Source: Crotalaria pallida (lineage: Eukaryota > Streptophyta > Magnoliopsida > Fabales > Fabaceae). Taken from it: 64,000 nt of DNA. The stretch spans positions 101,867,001 through 101,931,000 of the forward strand of contig CM075651.1 of the NCBI GenBank assembly GCA_037953625.1, given 5' to 3'. Below are positions 46,115 through 56,616 of the stretch, piece after piece. Made by a program: the position numbers and the translations under genes. Within the stretch, counting starts at the first letter, position 1; every line of letters begins with the position of its first letter. The notes below the pieces were generated by a model. It was not told the origin of the DNA and made no database searches. It worked only from the letters and a program-made list of their open reading frames with translations.

Positions 46115-47642
46115 TGTTGGAAATCAACAAGCGGCTCAATATAGTCTAGAGGGGGGTGAATAGAATATTGAAGCCTTATTACAGATTTTTCGTCCGCCTA
46201 AGAGAATGGTTTTATGAAAATAAATTTTCTTAAGAATTCAGTTCAGATTACTCGAGTAACTCAAGCCTTCACTCGAGTAATACGCAACCAAAAATAATTT
46301 CACTCGAGTATTCAGCAAATCACTCGAGTATTACGAAAGCAGATTTTAAATCACTCGAGTAACAGAAAACCTACTCGAGTAATGTTTATAAACTGAAAGC
46401 AGATTACTCGAGTGTCAAGAACTTTACTCGAGTAAACTGGGTAAAATTCAATTTAAACTTTGTTTTCAATGGAGTTCTTCAAGAATAACAATGCTATGAT
46501 GATTCAACAAATTATGAATGATTAATATGAACAATTTCAAGTAATATTAACATGCAATTTTAGATCAATTTAGTAGAATTAAGAAAACCCCAATTCTAAC
46601 CTAAAAATGCAAATGTTAATGAATTAATGAAATACAAGGAATGAAAATAAAAGAGACACAAGGATTTATCCTGGTTCACTTTCACCCACTTGAAAGCTAC
46701 TCCAGTCCCCTCTTAAATCAAGAGAGATTCTTCACTAGAAATCTTCAAATGTAGATTTTACAATGTTTTAAGATGCAACTAGATTCTTAGTTCTCCTATC
46801 TTAAAACCCAACTCAAAGTGTGTACCAAACACTTTGATCTAATCTACCCCTTTTGAGTATTCTAGATTTCCTTGCTAATTGATTGAAGATGCTTCCAACC
46901 AATCCTCTTTTCTTGCTTTGATTTGATCCTCAAAGTCTTCCTTGTGAGATTCTTCACTTGTGTTGAAACTTCAATGATGCAATCACAAATTGCAAATCTT
47001 CAACAACCACTAAGAACAAAAATATGATCTCAAGAATATTTGAACAATGATAGAAAATAGAGTGAAGAATGAAAAGTTCTTTGTTGAATCTTGATAGCTC
47101 TTGAAAGATGTAAAATAGCTCTTGAATTACTTTTCAAAGTGTATTAGAAAATTGTAAGAATGAAAGTCTATTTCTTTGAAAGAGAAAATTAAGTCCTTTT
47201 AAAATTTTCCCAACACTGATTGAATTACTCGAGTAAACCAAACAACGTCACTCGAGTGAAACATGTCAGATTAAGTTACTCGAGTGATGTGTAAACCATT
47301 ACTCGATTAACCTGTCAGAACATAAATTACTCGAGTGAACCAATACTCATTACTCGAGTAAACTGATCAGAATCTGAATAAAAACAAAGTTTTTCTAAAA
47401 TGATTTTCACAAGCTATTTAATCAAGATTTAAAGTATCTTCACTCTTAATCAGACATTATTTAAATATTCTTAAAATCACCTAAGCTACCCACACCAATG
47501 AGATGCATTGCATAAAATAAAGATTACATTGAAATAGAATTAATAAAAATCCTAATTCTAATCTTCATGTGGTGTAGCTTGCTTGTTGCCAATGTTGTTG
47601 CTTGGAGAGAGATTGTTAGCATCAAAACATGAGAATCCTACA
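46115..47642 (-). repeat. 3' LTR of the copia element
   Basis: The minus-strand start is TGTAGGATTC at 47642 and the end CCAACA at 46115. It carries two ACTCGAGT arrays: 47227-47359 (five intact, one degenerate) and 46250-46433 (eight intact). Between them are a TATA-like ATTTTAAAAG (47196-47206) and a leader rich in TCTTTC. Confidence 0.95.
46250..47359. repeat. Two ACTCGAGT palindrome arrays in the copia LTR
   Basis: The intact 8-bp palindromes start at 46250, 46271, 46302, 46322, 46353, 46373, 46406 and 46426, and at 47227, 47250, 47278, 47329 and 47352. The second block (47227-47359) is upstream of the TATA-like word on the minus strand, like a promoter. The first lies near the PBS end of the LTR. 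Both are repeated in the right LTR. Confidence 0.9.
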
Positions 47643-47788
47643 AACTCCCCCTTTTTGATGATGACAAACCTCCTTTCAAATTAAGCACTAAGTTTTAACA
47701 TACTCCCCCTAAATGTAAAACATCTAGGAAAAATATAATAAAACTTAACCTACAAGAACAACATCAACAAAATATTCTCCCCCTTTTG
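47643..47788 (-). other. Three polypurine tracts of the copia element
   Basis: On the plus strand AACTCCCCCTTTTT (47643-47656) abuts the 3' LTR and is the likely PPT. CTCCCCCTAAA-type (47702-47711) and TCTCCCCCTTTTGG (47776-47788) repeat it within 150 bp. Multiple PPT copies are a reported Sirevirus trait. Confidence 0.8.
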
Positions 47789-48163
47789 GCATCATTAAAA
47801 AGATAATATTTTTGAGAAAAGTCCTTTGCCAAAAGTTGAAGGTAAGTAGTTCACAATGGTATAGAAAATATATAACAATAAAGACAATACCAAAATAAAC
47901 CACAATAGTGCCTCAACGTATATAAACAACGAATATAAACGAACAACGAATATAGCACCAGAAATCAGAGTATCAGAGCATCACACTATGCAGCAAATCA
48001 TAGCAGATAATCAAAACGAAAACTAAACAAACCAGACCATACACAAGGTCCTAAAGTCATAGTAGCAACAGAGTCAGAAACATGAAACAGAAACATAAAC
48101 AGAGAATATGCAAATGAAACATGCAACAGAAATCAACAGCAAACATCATCAGCATCCACAGGT

Positions 48164-49360
48164 CTAGGAATCAGGTGGAGGAGGAGGAAAATGATGAGAA
48201 AATAATCCAGACATGTAATCCATCAAACGATGCTCCATGGCAATATTCTTCACATCCTGTCTCATCTCCAACTGAGTGAATTGAGCATTGATGTGCTCAA
48301 CTAATGACTCATGAGCAGCTTGTGCATCAAATGGAGTACCAAGATTATCCAAATCGATATAGTCCTCAATACGATCGGTATCCATCGGATCAGTAGAAGT
48401 AGGAGGAACAGAAGAGGATGCACCAGCCCTATCACCAAGTAAATTCCTTTTCCTAGTACCTGAAACTCTTGCAGCCTTTGCAGCTTCAGCCATTTCCTTA
48501 ATCTGTGATTTCCATAACCAAGTGCGACTGTCCCTATGCCAAGCAATTTTCATATAACTAATGTGCGAATCATTAAGACACCAGTTATTTTTCTTTTCCT
48601 TTTCAGCTGGCTCATCATCAGGGATTGGAACACGATAATACCTCATGATCTTGGTGACATGCATAGGATATGGCAAGAATTGGGTAGGAGGAGATTGAGC
48701 AGCAGCTTCCATACGAGCTAAAAACATTTTATTCCAATTCATCTCATACCTCTTTTTAATCCCATGAAACAAAGTAAGATCATCATCTCCCAATTGAGCA
48801 TAATTTTGATTGCATTTTGGAATCAAACAATAAGAGATAATATACATGAGCACCCTATCCACAGCATGCAAAGGTGATACAGTTCTAGTAGTTCTATCAC
48901 CCCAAGATTCACCAGTACGCAACAAATCAGTATAAATCTTATTAGTATCCACATCCAAATCCAGACATTCAGTATCACCAATAAAAGTTCCCTTGTTTTC
49001 TAAACCAAACATCATAGTCAAATCCGCAGGCTTTATAACAAAATGATGTCCTCTAACCATTGTTTGATACTCACCATCTAGCTTAGTAAAATTTTGATAA
49101 AATTGTCTGACAAGCCTAGGGTAATAATGAGTCTCAAATTCCAAAAACCTCTGCAAATTCTGAAATTCTAAATCCTCTACAAACGGAAATTTCTCCTTAT
49201 GCAACCAAGCAAATTTAACATACCTTGTAAGACCAAAAGAGCGATTGATAAATGCCGGTTCCCGCAAATCTCGGTTGATTCCAGAAAACCAAGTATCATT
49301 ACGACCTGCTCCTTGCTTTGCTTTCTTTTGAGGAGGTTGAAAGTGAGAGGAAGAAGCCAT
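48164..49360 (-). CDS. ORF3 of the copia element: PF20167-like plant transposon protein
   Basis: The frame is 398 codons on the pol strand, 749 nt after the pol stop, where Sireviruses may carry an env-like gene. It does not look like an envelope: I see no signal peptide or membrane segment. The N-terminus has a short basic PPQKKAKQ stretch. The body (INRSFGLTRYVKFAWLHKEK, FETHYYPRLVRQFYQNF, MMFGLENKGTFIG, HAVDRVLMYIISYCLIPK) resembles the 'putative plant transposon protein' domain (PF20167), whose function is unknown to me. The C-terminus has an acidic segment (MDTDRIEDYIDLDN) and ends in PPPPPDS. The frame is intact, unlike most ORFs here. Its own promoter-like module lies at 49360-49869. 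Confidence 0.75.
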   Translation of the reverse strand: MASSSHFQPPQKKAKQGAGRNDTWFSGINRDLREPAFINRSFGLTRYVKFAWLHKEKFPFVEDLEFQNLQRFLEFETHYYPRLVRQFYQNFTKLDGEYQTMVRGHHFVIKPADLTMMFGLENKGTFIGDTECLDLDVDTNKIYTDLLRTGESWGDRTTRTVSPLHAVDRVLMYIISYCLIPKCNQNYAQLGDDDLTLFHGIKKRYEMNWNKMFLARMEAAAQSPPTQFLPYPMHVTKIMRYYRVPIPDDEPAEKEKKNNWCLNDSHISYMKIAWHRDSRTWLWKSQIKEMAEAAKAARVSGTRKRNLLGDRAGASSSVPPTSTDPMDTDRIEDYIDLDNLGTPFDAQAAHESLVEHINAQFTQLEMRQDVKNIAMEHRLMDYMSGLFSHHFPPPPPDS

Positions 49361-49869
49361 TAATTCAGAAAAAGCAAATTCGGTTTTGAGAGGTTAGGGT
49401 TTTGATTTGGGGTTTTCGGATTTTTGGATAAAATTGGTGAAATTGATGAATGAAAGGAGTAGAAATGATGATATAAAGATGAAATATGGAAGAAATTTGT
49501 ATGATTTGTGAGTTTTGTGGCTGAAAGATGATGATTTGATGAAGATCCGTATGAGAGAGAAGAGAGAAAGACGAACAAGAGAGAGAAAAACTCGTGAAAA
49601 TGATGCAGATTTTAACAGTTCAGCTTTTAAAATCACGTAAGTTACTCGAGTAATGTTCATACGTTACTCGAGTGATTCGAGCAGTACTCGAGTGAAAGAG
49701 TATGTTACTCGAGTATGCCGAAAAATAAAAAGATTTTACTCGAGTGATGGATGAACTTAATCGAGTGATACGCAAGTCATTTTAAAATTAATCGAGTGAC
49801 AGACAGAATTACTCGAGTAATACGAAAGAGTTTTTAAAATTACTCGAGTGAAATTTCTGTTACTCGAGT
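49361..49869 (-). promoter_or_regulatory. Candidate internal promoter and leader of copia ORF3
   Basis: On the minus strand: an ACTCGAGT array (49869-49644; eight intact cores starting at 49644, 49666, 49686, 49707, 49738, 49811, 49842 and 49862, plus two AATCGAGT), then a TATA-like ATTTTAAAAG (about 49625-49634), then a leader rich in TCTCTCTC (about 49555-49600) running to the ATG at 49360. The LTR has the same order: array, ATTTTAAAAG, TCTTTC-rich leader. Confidence 0.6.
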
Positions 49870-50109
49870 GAACTGTACAGAATTTCAAAAATTTCAATTT
49901 TTCATGCAAAATCATTTTTCATGCACAAACACAGAGAAACACTTAGCATGTAGCAAGTAACACACATACAAATAAAGCAATTAGCATATTATAGAAAACA
50001 TACACACATAACTGCATAAAAAAAAAACACTTTAATAAGATACAACAACTCAAAATACAAGTCACATTGAAATAGGCTTGAAGATGAGTATAAAAAGCAT
50101 CAAATACAA

Positions 50110-53100
50110 TTAGCTAATAGTTAATTCATCAAAAATACCAAGTTCTCTTCGAATCTTATAAAATGTGTCCCTTGGTAATGGTTTTGTAAAGATATCAGCT
50201 AATTGATCCGAAGTTTGAACAAACTCAATAACACAATCACCTTTTTGAACATGATCTCTCAAAAAGTGATGCCTAATTTCAATATGCTTTGTCCTTGAGT
50301 GTAATACTGGATTTTTAGTCAAATTAATTGCCGAAGTGTTATCACACTTTATAGGGATATTTGTTAAATTTAAACCAAAGTCAGATAATTGTTGCTTCAT
50401 CCATAAAATTTGAGCACAACAACTACCTGCAGCTATGTATTCGGCCTCCACGGTTGATAAAGCTACACAATTTTGCTTTTTAGAAAACCACGATACAAGT
50501 GAATTACCAATTAAATGGCATGTTCCGCTTGTACTTTTTCGCTCAACTTTACAACCGGCAAAGTCAGAGTCCGAATATCCTATTAGTTTTAGAAAAGCAT
50601 CCCTAGGATAATAAAGTCCAGTATTCGTTGTACCCTTTAAGTATTTCATTATTCTTTTGACAGCAGTTAGATGCGACTCTTTCGGTTTTGCTTGAAAACG
50701 TGCACACATACATACACTAAACATGATATCAGGTCTAGATGCAGTTAAGTATAACAAACTACCAATAATACCACGATACTTCGTTACCTCTACCGCTTTT
50801 CCAGCCTCATCTTGATCTAGGTAGCATGCAACGCTCATTGGTGTAGAAGCGGATTTGCACGAATCCATTCCAAAACGTTTGAGAAGCTCTCTACAATATT
50901 TACTCTGATGAATATAAATGCCATCATTAAGCTGCTTTATTTGAAGGCCAAGAAAGAATGTAAGCTCTCCCATCATCGACATCTCGAATTCACTTTGCAT
51001 CAATTCTGAAAACTTCTTACACAAGTTATCGTTAGTAGCACCAAATATAATATCGTCAACATATATTTGAACCAATAAAATATCCTTACCGGAACGTTCA
51101 ATAAAAAGTGTAGTGTCAACAGTACCTCGTTTAAAACCTTTTTGTAATAAAAAATTGCTTAGTCGGTCGTACCAAGCTCTAGGAGCTTGTTTCAAACCGT
51201 ACAAAGCCTTTTTCAGTTTGAAAACGTAGTCCGGATGCTCAAAACTCTCGAATCCGGGAGGTTGTGACACATAAACTTCCTCTTGAATGTATCCGTTAAG
51301 AAAGGCGCTCTTAACATCCATTTGAAACAATTTAAAATTCATAATTGAAGCAAAAGCGAGAAGAATACGAATAGCTTCTAATCTAGCAACGGGAGCATAT
51401 GTCTCATCGTAATCGATTCCTTCTTCTTGACTATAACCTTGTGCTACCAACCTAGCTTTATTCCTAACAATAATACCCGATTCATCTAACTTATTCCTAT
51501 AGACCCACCGAGTACCAATTTCAGGACGATCATCGGGTTTTGGCACAAGCTCCCAAACTTGGTTTCTTTCAAATTGATTTAATTCTTCTTGCATGGCCAT
51601 AATCCAATGATCATCTTGAAGAGCCTCTTTGATATTCTTAGGTTCTATTTGAGATACAAAGGCAACATAATAACAAAAATTATTTAAAGTGCGTCGGGTT
51701 ACCACTCCCTTCGCAATGTCACCTAAGATATTAGAAATCGGATGATTTTTGTTGGACTTCCAAGCTATTGGTAATTGAGGTTGTATCTCTTGTGCTAAGT
51801 CTTTATCTTGTGCTTGCACCTCTCGATCTTCATTTTGATTCTCTTCTATTTGTTGTGGTGTTGAATTCTCATGATCCAAAAATGTACCTATATAATCATC
51901 ACAAGAAACAACACAATCTCCTTTCGAAGATTCATCAAATACAACATGCACGGATTCCTCAACGGTTAATGTTCTTTTATTGTAGACTCTATATGCTTTG
52001 CTATGAGTTGAATAACCTATGAATATGCCATCGTCGGCTTTAGAGTCAAACTTGCCGACCGGTTCCTTTCCGTTATTTAAAACAAACACCTTACACCCAA
52101 AAACATGAAAATGTGAGATATTTGGCTTTCGCCCTTTTAAAAGTTCATAAGGTGTTTTATTTAAATGCGGATGAATAAGAACCCTATTAAGCACATAGCA
52201 AGCGGTGTTTACCGCATCAGCCCAAAAATATTTAGGAACATTTGATTCTATCAACATAGTACGAGCAAGTTCCACTAATATTCTATTTTTCCTTTCTACA
52301 ACTCCGTTTTGCTCCGGAGTCCTAGGGGCCGAAAATTGATGATCAATACCAAACTTATCACAAAACGCATCAATCCTAGTGTTTTCAAACTCACCTCCGT
52401 GATCACTTCTAATAGACACAATTTTCAAACTTAGTTGATTTTGGATGAGTTTGGCAAATTTTTTAAAACATTTATAAACTTCACTTTTTGCGGATAAAAA
52501 TAAAGTCCATGTGAATCTAGTAAAATCGTCTACTAAAACAAATCCATAGTAATTGCCACCTAAACTTTTAATTTGTGAAGGGCCAAACAAATCCATATGG
52601 ATTAGCTCCAAAGGCTTTGTTGTGCTTATCACATTTTTAGGTTTAAATGAACTTTTAACTTGCTTGCACTTTTGACAAGAGTCACAAATGCCATCAAGCT
52701 TAAAGTTTAGTTTAGGCAAACCAATCACTAAATCTTTTCGCAAAAGTTTGTTCAATTGATTCACATTCACATGAGCAATTCGTCTATGCCAAAGACGAAT
52801 TTCATCATCAAAAGATTTGAAACATTTTGAAAACAGTGAAGTTATCTCATCCAAATCAATTAAGTAAGTGTTATTAGAGCGACGACCAACAAACTTAACA
52901 CTATCATCTATAGAAGACTTAATGAAGCATAATTCCGGAGTAAATGTCACATAATTGCCCATATCACATAGTTGGCTTATACTAAGCAAGTTGTGTTCTA
53001 AGCCTTCTACGTATAGGACATTTTCTATGACAAGGTTAGATACGTTACCGATTTTCCCGACTCCTAGAATTTTGCCCTTGTTGTTGTCGCCGTATGTCAC

Positions 53101-53211
53101 AAATCCATCACTTTTTGGAGTAAGTTCCATGAAGTGCGTTTTGTCTCCCGTCATGTGTCTCGAACAACCACTATCCAAGTACCATTTTCGCTCTTTGGTT
53201 CGAAGACACAC
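50110..53211 (-). CDS. pol: Copia pol: protease active site, integrase, RT, RNase H
   Basis: The open frame is 1033 codons. In order it has the protease active site (WYLDSGCSRHMTGD, residues about 10-23), a GAG-pre-integrase HHCC region (LWHRRIAHVN ... CDSCQKCK), integrase (LIHMDLFGP, RSDHGGEFENTR, PEQNGVVERKNR), RT (ARLVAQGYSQEEGIDYDETY, QMDVKSAFLNG, catalytic YVDDIIFG) and RNase H (GYSDSDFAG, STVEAEYIA, LADIFTKPL near the end). No stop or frameshift is seen. There is no ATG at the start; the frame opens after a TAG at 53212-53214 and follows gag in another frame, so expression needs a frameshift, splicing or re-initiation. Confidence 0.96.
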   Translation of the reverse strand: MCLRTKERKWYLDSGCSRHMTGDKTHFMELTPKSDGFVTYGDNNKGKILGVGKIGNVSNLVIENVLYVEGLEHNLLSISQLCDMGNYVTFTPELCFIKSSIDDSVKFVGRRSNNTYLIDLDEITSLFSKCFKSFDDEIRLWHRRIAHVNVNQLNKLLRKDLVIGLPKLNFKLDGICDSCQKCKQVKSSFKPKNVISTTKPLELIHMDLFGPSQIKSLGGNYYGFVLVDDFTRFTWTLFLSAKSEVYKCFKKFAKLIQNQLSLKIVSIRSDHGGEFENTRIDAFCDKFGIDHQFSAPRTPEQNGVVERKNRILVELARTMLIESNVPKYFWADAVNTACYVLNRVLIHPHLNKTPYELLKGRKPNISHFHVFGCKVFVLNNGKEPVGKFDSKADDGIFIGYSTHSKAYRVYNKRTLTVEESVHVVFDESSKGDCVVSCDDYIGTFLDHENSTPQQIEENQNEDREVQAQDKDLAQEIQPQLPIAWKSNKNHPISNILGDIAKGVVTRRTLNNFCYYVAFVSQIEPKNIKEALQDDHWIMAMQEELNQFERNQVWELVPKPDDRPEIGTRWVYRNKLDESGIIVRNKARLVAQGYSQEEGIDYDETYAPVARLEAIRILLAFASIMNFKLFQMDVKSAFLNGYIQEEVYVSQPPGFESFEHPDYVFKLKKALYGLKQAPRAWYDRLSNFLLQKGFKRGTVDTTLFIERSGKDILLVQIYVDDIIFGATNDNLCKKFSELMQSEFEMSMMGELTFFLGLQIKQLNDGIYIHQSKYCRELLKRFGMDSCKSASTPMSVACYLDQDEAGKAVEVTKYRGIIGSLLYLTASRPDIMFSVCMCARFQAKPKESHLTAVKRIMKYLKGTTNTGLYYPRDAFLKLIGYSDSDFAGCKVERKSTSGTCHLIGNSLVSWFSKKQNCVALSTVEAEYIAAGSCCAQILWMKQQLSDFGLNLTNIPIKCDNTSAINLTKNPVLHSRTKHIEIRHHFLRDHVQKGDCVIEFVQTSDQLADIFTKPLPRDTFYKIRRELGIFDELTIS

Positions 53212-53225
53212 CTACAAGAAAGATA

Positions 53226-55022
53226 TCATTTGGTTGACTTAGGTACCCAAGTGGTCTTGGGTCCTTTGTTGTTAGCATGAGGAGAAGTCCCCTTAACAAT
53301 CCAAATATATTCACCGCTTGGTATACCAAATTTCTTTATATTACATTTATTCGTGGTATGCCCAAAGATTCCACAATAATGACAAGTTGGGTTTTTAGAA
53401 ATCTTATTCTTTGAAAATCCACCAACTTTGCGATAATTGCGTTTCTTAGGTTTGGTATAGCCAAGACCGGATCTATTGCTATTGTTCCTTTGAGTTGAAA
53501 GCAAATGATCTAAAGAAGTATCTCCTTTCATGAGCCTTGCAAGTCGATCATTCAAATTAAAAACTTCTTTTTCCAAAGACTTGCAATTTTCACAAGATGG
53601 AGTCTCATTTGATTTCAATTCACAATTGCATGTAGAGTTTGCATAAATGAGTTCAAGAGTTTCATTTTGAAGCTTAAGTTCTTCTAAATCTTTTTGAAGT
53701 TCAATTATCTTTTCATGTTGCTTCATTATGAAATTCTTTCTTTCAACATTTATTTTAGCAAGTTTCTTCAACTCTTTATGCATCTCTACATACACATTGT
53801 ACAATTCATTGAATGAAGGAGAATTAGAACTTGAGCTAGCATCGGAAAGATAATCTACCTCATTGACGTTCTCACTTGATTTAATGCTTGAAGATTCCTC
53901 TTCATCAAGCTTTGTCATTAAACATAGATTTGCAAGTTCTTCATCATCCGATGAGCTAGATGTTGATTGACTCTCCACTTCATCCCATACTATGTAAGCC
54001 CTTTTTCCTTTAGAAGAATTGAATTTTGAGTTGTCACCTTCCGACTTCTTAGAATGAGTTGGACAATTCGATCGATAGTGACCAAGCTTTCCACATCCAT
54101 GACACTTGATGTGATCCTTGATAGTCTTATTTCTTGGTTGTGAGTCCTTAGAATCTCTTTGTCTATTTCTATTAAAGTTCCCCTTTTTCTTAAGGAACCT
54201 ACCAAGCTTTTTAACTAGCAAGCCAAGGGTCTCATCATCTATATCGGAGTCCGAGTCATCCACTTGAAAGTTTTCCTCTTGTGCCTTAAGGGATTTTGAA
54301 GTTGATTTAAGAGCTATCCCCTTTTTCTTCCTATCGGCATCTTCATTCAAGGATAACCGTCCAAGCTCCATTTCATGCTCTTGAAGCTTTCCGAATAGAG
54401 TTGCTAAATCAATTTGATCCACGTCTCTAGCTTCCATAATGGCCGTCACCTTAGGTTGCCATTCCCTGCTAAGACATCTCAAAATCTTATTAACAACTTC
54501 ACCATTAGATATAACTTTTCCAAGTGCAGAAAGATGATTAATGATATGAGTGAACCGCTTTTGCATGTCACCTATATTTTCATTAGGTAACATACGAAAG
54601 AGTTCATATTCATGCATGAGTGTATTTAGCCTAGCCCTTCTAACCTCCGAAGTGCCCTCATGTGTGACTTGTAATGTGTCCCACATTTGTTTAGCATCAA
54701 CACATTGAGATACTCGAAAGAACTCATCATAAGAAAGAGCGGACGTGATGATATTTTTAGCTTTTAAATCAAATGCAACTTTCTTCTTATCATCATTGTC
54801 CCAACTCGATTGAGGTTTAATTGAAACAACATCATTTACTTTCGTTTGAGGAACAAAAGGTCCATTCTCTATGGCGTTCCAAATTTCCATATCTATGGCT
54901 TGAATAAAAATTTTCATGCGGACCTTCCAATAAGCGTAACCCTCACCACTAAATAGTGGAGGACGATTAATGGAAGTTCCTTCACCACCAAAAGGATTTG
55001 AAATTGAGCCCATTGTTTCCAA
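53226..55022 (-). CDS. gag: Copia gag with two zinc knuckles
   Basis: The frame is 598 codons from ATG 55022 to TGA 53226-53228. The N-terminus (RPPLFSGEGYAYWKVRMKIF) is the usual start of plant copia/Sirevirus Gag. The UBN2-type Gag core follows (MWDTLQVTHEGTSEVRRARL, residues about 110-160). A first CCHC knuckle is CHGCGKLGHYRSNC and a second near the C-terminus is CHYCGIFGHTTNKC. A coiled-coil-like, Glu/Lys-rich segment (MKQHEKIIELQKDLEELKLQ) lies between. The product would form virus-like particles and bind the genomic RNA. Confidence 0.95.
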   Translation of the reverse strand: METMGSISNPFGGEGTSINRPPLFSGEGYAYWKVRMKIFIQAIDMEIWNAIENGPFVPQTKVNDVVSIKPQSSWDNDDKKKVAFDLKAKNIITSALSYDEFFRVSQCVDAKQMWDTLQVTHEGTSEVRRARLNTLMHEYELFRMLPNENIGDMQKRFTHIINHLSALGKVISNGEVVNKILRCLSREWQPKVTAIMEARDVDQIDLATLFGKLQEHEMELGRLSLNEDADRKKKGIALKSTSKSLKAQEENFQVDDSDSDIDDETLGLLVKKLGRFLKKKGNFNRNRQRDSKDSQPRNKTIKDHIKCHGCGKLGHYRSNCPTHSKKSEGDNSKFNSSKGKRAYIVWDEVESQSTSSSSDDEELANLCLMTKLDEEESSSIKSSENVNEVDYLSDASSSSNSPSFNELYNVYVEMHKELKKLAKINVERKNFIMKQHEKIIELQKDLEELKLQNETLELIYANSTCNCELKSNETPSCENCKSLEKEVFNLNDRLARLMKGDTSLDHLLSTQRNNSNRSGLGYTKPKKRNYRKVGGFSKNKISKNPTCHYCGIFGHTTNKCNIKKFGIPSGEYIWIVKGTSPHANNKGPKTTWVPKSTK

Positions 55023-55073
55023 GTAAAAAGGATCTTTTCGAAAAAGCTTTTTAAGGCTCGGATTTTTCGTCCG

Positions 55074-55086
55074 AGCTCTGATACCA
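55074..55086 (-). other. PBS of the copia element
   Basis: The plus strand reads AGCTCTGATACCA, i.e. TGGTATCAGAGCT on the minus strand, 2 nt from the 5' LTR. It is a Met-tRNA-type PBS. Confidence 0.9.
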
Positions 55087-55088
55087 CT

Positions 55089-56616
55089 TGTTGGAAATCA
55101 ACAAGCGGCTCAATATAGTCTAGAGGGGGGTGAATAGAATATTGAAGCCTTATTACAGATTTTTCGTCCGCCTAAGAGAATGGTTTTATGAAAATAAATT
55201 TTCTTAAGAATTCAGTTCAGATTACTCGAGTAACTCAAGCCTTCACTCGAGTAATACGCAACCAAAAATAATTTCACTCGAGTATTCAGCAAATCACTCG
55301 AGTATTACGAAAGCAGATTTTAAATCACTCGAGTAACAGAAAACCTACTCGAGTAATGTTTATAAACTGAAAGCAGATTACTCGAGTGTCAAGAACTTTA
55401 CTCGAGTAAACTGGGTAAAATTCAATTTAAACTTTGTTTTCAATGGAGTTCTTCAAGAATAACAATGCTATGATGATTCAACAAATTATGAATGATTAAT
55501 ATGAACAATTTCAAGTAATATTAACATGCAATTTTAGATCAATTTAGTAGAATTAAGAAAACCCCAATTCTAACCTAAAAATGCAAATGTTAATGAATTA
55601 ATGAAATACAAGGAATGAAAATAAAAGAGACACAAGGATTTATCCTGGTTCACTTTCACCCACTTGAAAGCTACTCCAGTCCCCTCTTAAATCAAGAGAG
55701 ATTCTTCACTAGAAATCTTCAAATGTAGATTTTACAATGTTTTAAGATGCAACTAGATTCTTAGTTCTCCTATCTTAAAACCCAACTCAAAGTGTGTACC
55801 AAACACTTTGATCTAATCTACCCCTTTTGAGTATTCTAGATTTCCTTGCTAATTGATTGAAGATGCTTCCAACCAATCCTCTTTTCTTGCTTTGATTTGA
55901 TCCTCAAAGTCTTCCTTGTGAGATTCTTCACTTGTGTTGAAACTTCAATGATGCAATCACAAATTGCAAATCTTCAACAACCACTAAGAACAAAAATATG
56001 ATCTCAAGAATATTTGAACAATGATAGAAAATAGAGTGAAGAATGAAAAGTTCTTTGTTGAATCTTGATAGCTCTTGAAAGATGTAAAATAGCTCTTGAA
56101 TTACTTTTCAAAGTGTATTAGAAAATTGTAAGAATGAAAGTCTATTTCTTTGAAAGAGAAAATTAAGTCCTTTTAAAATTTTCCCAACACTGATTGAATT
56201 ACTCGAGTAAACCAAACAACGTCACTCGAGTGAAACATGTCAGATTAAGTTACTCGAGTGATGTGTAAACCATTACTCGATTAACCTGTCAGAACATAAA
56301 TTACTCGAGTGAACCAATACTCATTACTCGAGTAAACTGATCAGAATCTGAATAAAAACAAAGTTTTTCTAAAATGATTTTCACAAGCTATTTAATCAAG
56401 ATTTAAAGTATCTTCACTCTTAATCAGACATTATTTAAATATTCTTAAAATCACCTAAGCTACCCACACCAATGAGATGCATTGCATAAAATAAAGATTA
56501 CATTGAAATAGAATTAATAAAAATCCTAATTCTAATCTTCATGTGGTGTAGCTTGCTTGTTGCCAATGTTGTTGCTTGGAGAGAGATTGTTAGCATCAAA
56601 ACATGAGAATCCTACA
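55089..56616 (-). repeat. 5' LTR of the copia element
   Basis: It is 1528 bp, the same length as the 3' LTR, and I found no difference when reading the two in parallel. It contains the same two ACTCGAGT arrays. Confidence 0.95.

Larger units (their letters stand above)
46115..56616 (-). mobile_element. Full-length Sirevirus-like Ty1/copia element
   Basis: The element is 10,502 bp with two 1528-bp LTRs (46115-47642 and 55089-56616) that read as identical and perfect TSDs AAGAC (46110-46114 and 56617-56621). On the minus strand: PBS (55074-55086), gag (598 codons), pol (1033 codons), a third ORF (398 codons) and the PPTs. A large gag with two zinc knuckles, multiple PPT-like tracts and an extra ORF after pol are Sirevirus-like. 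Identical LTRs and long open frames mark it as the youngest insertion in the window. Confidence 0.95.

Noticed and set aside
48164..49360. ORF3 as a retroviral-type envelope gene
   Set aside because: The position fits, but I see no signal peptide, transmembrane segment or cleavage-type motif, and the body resembles a PF20167-type protein.
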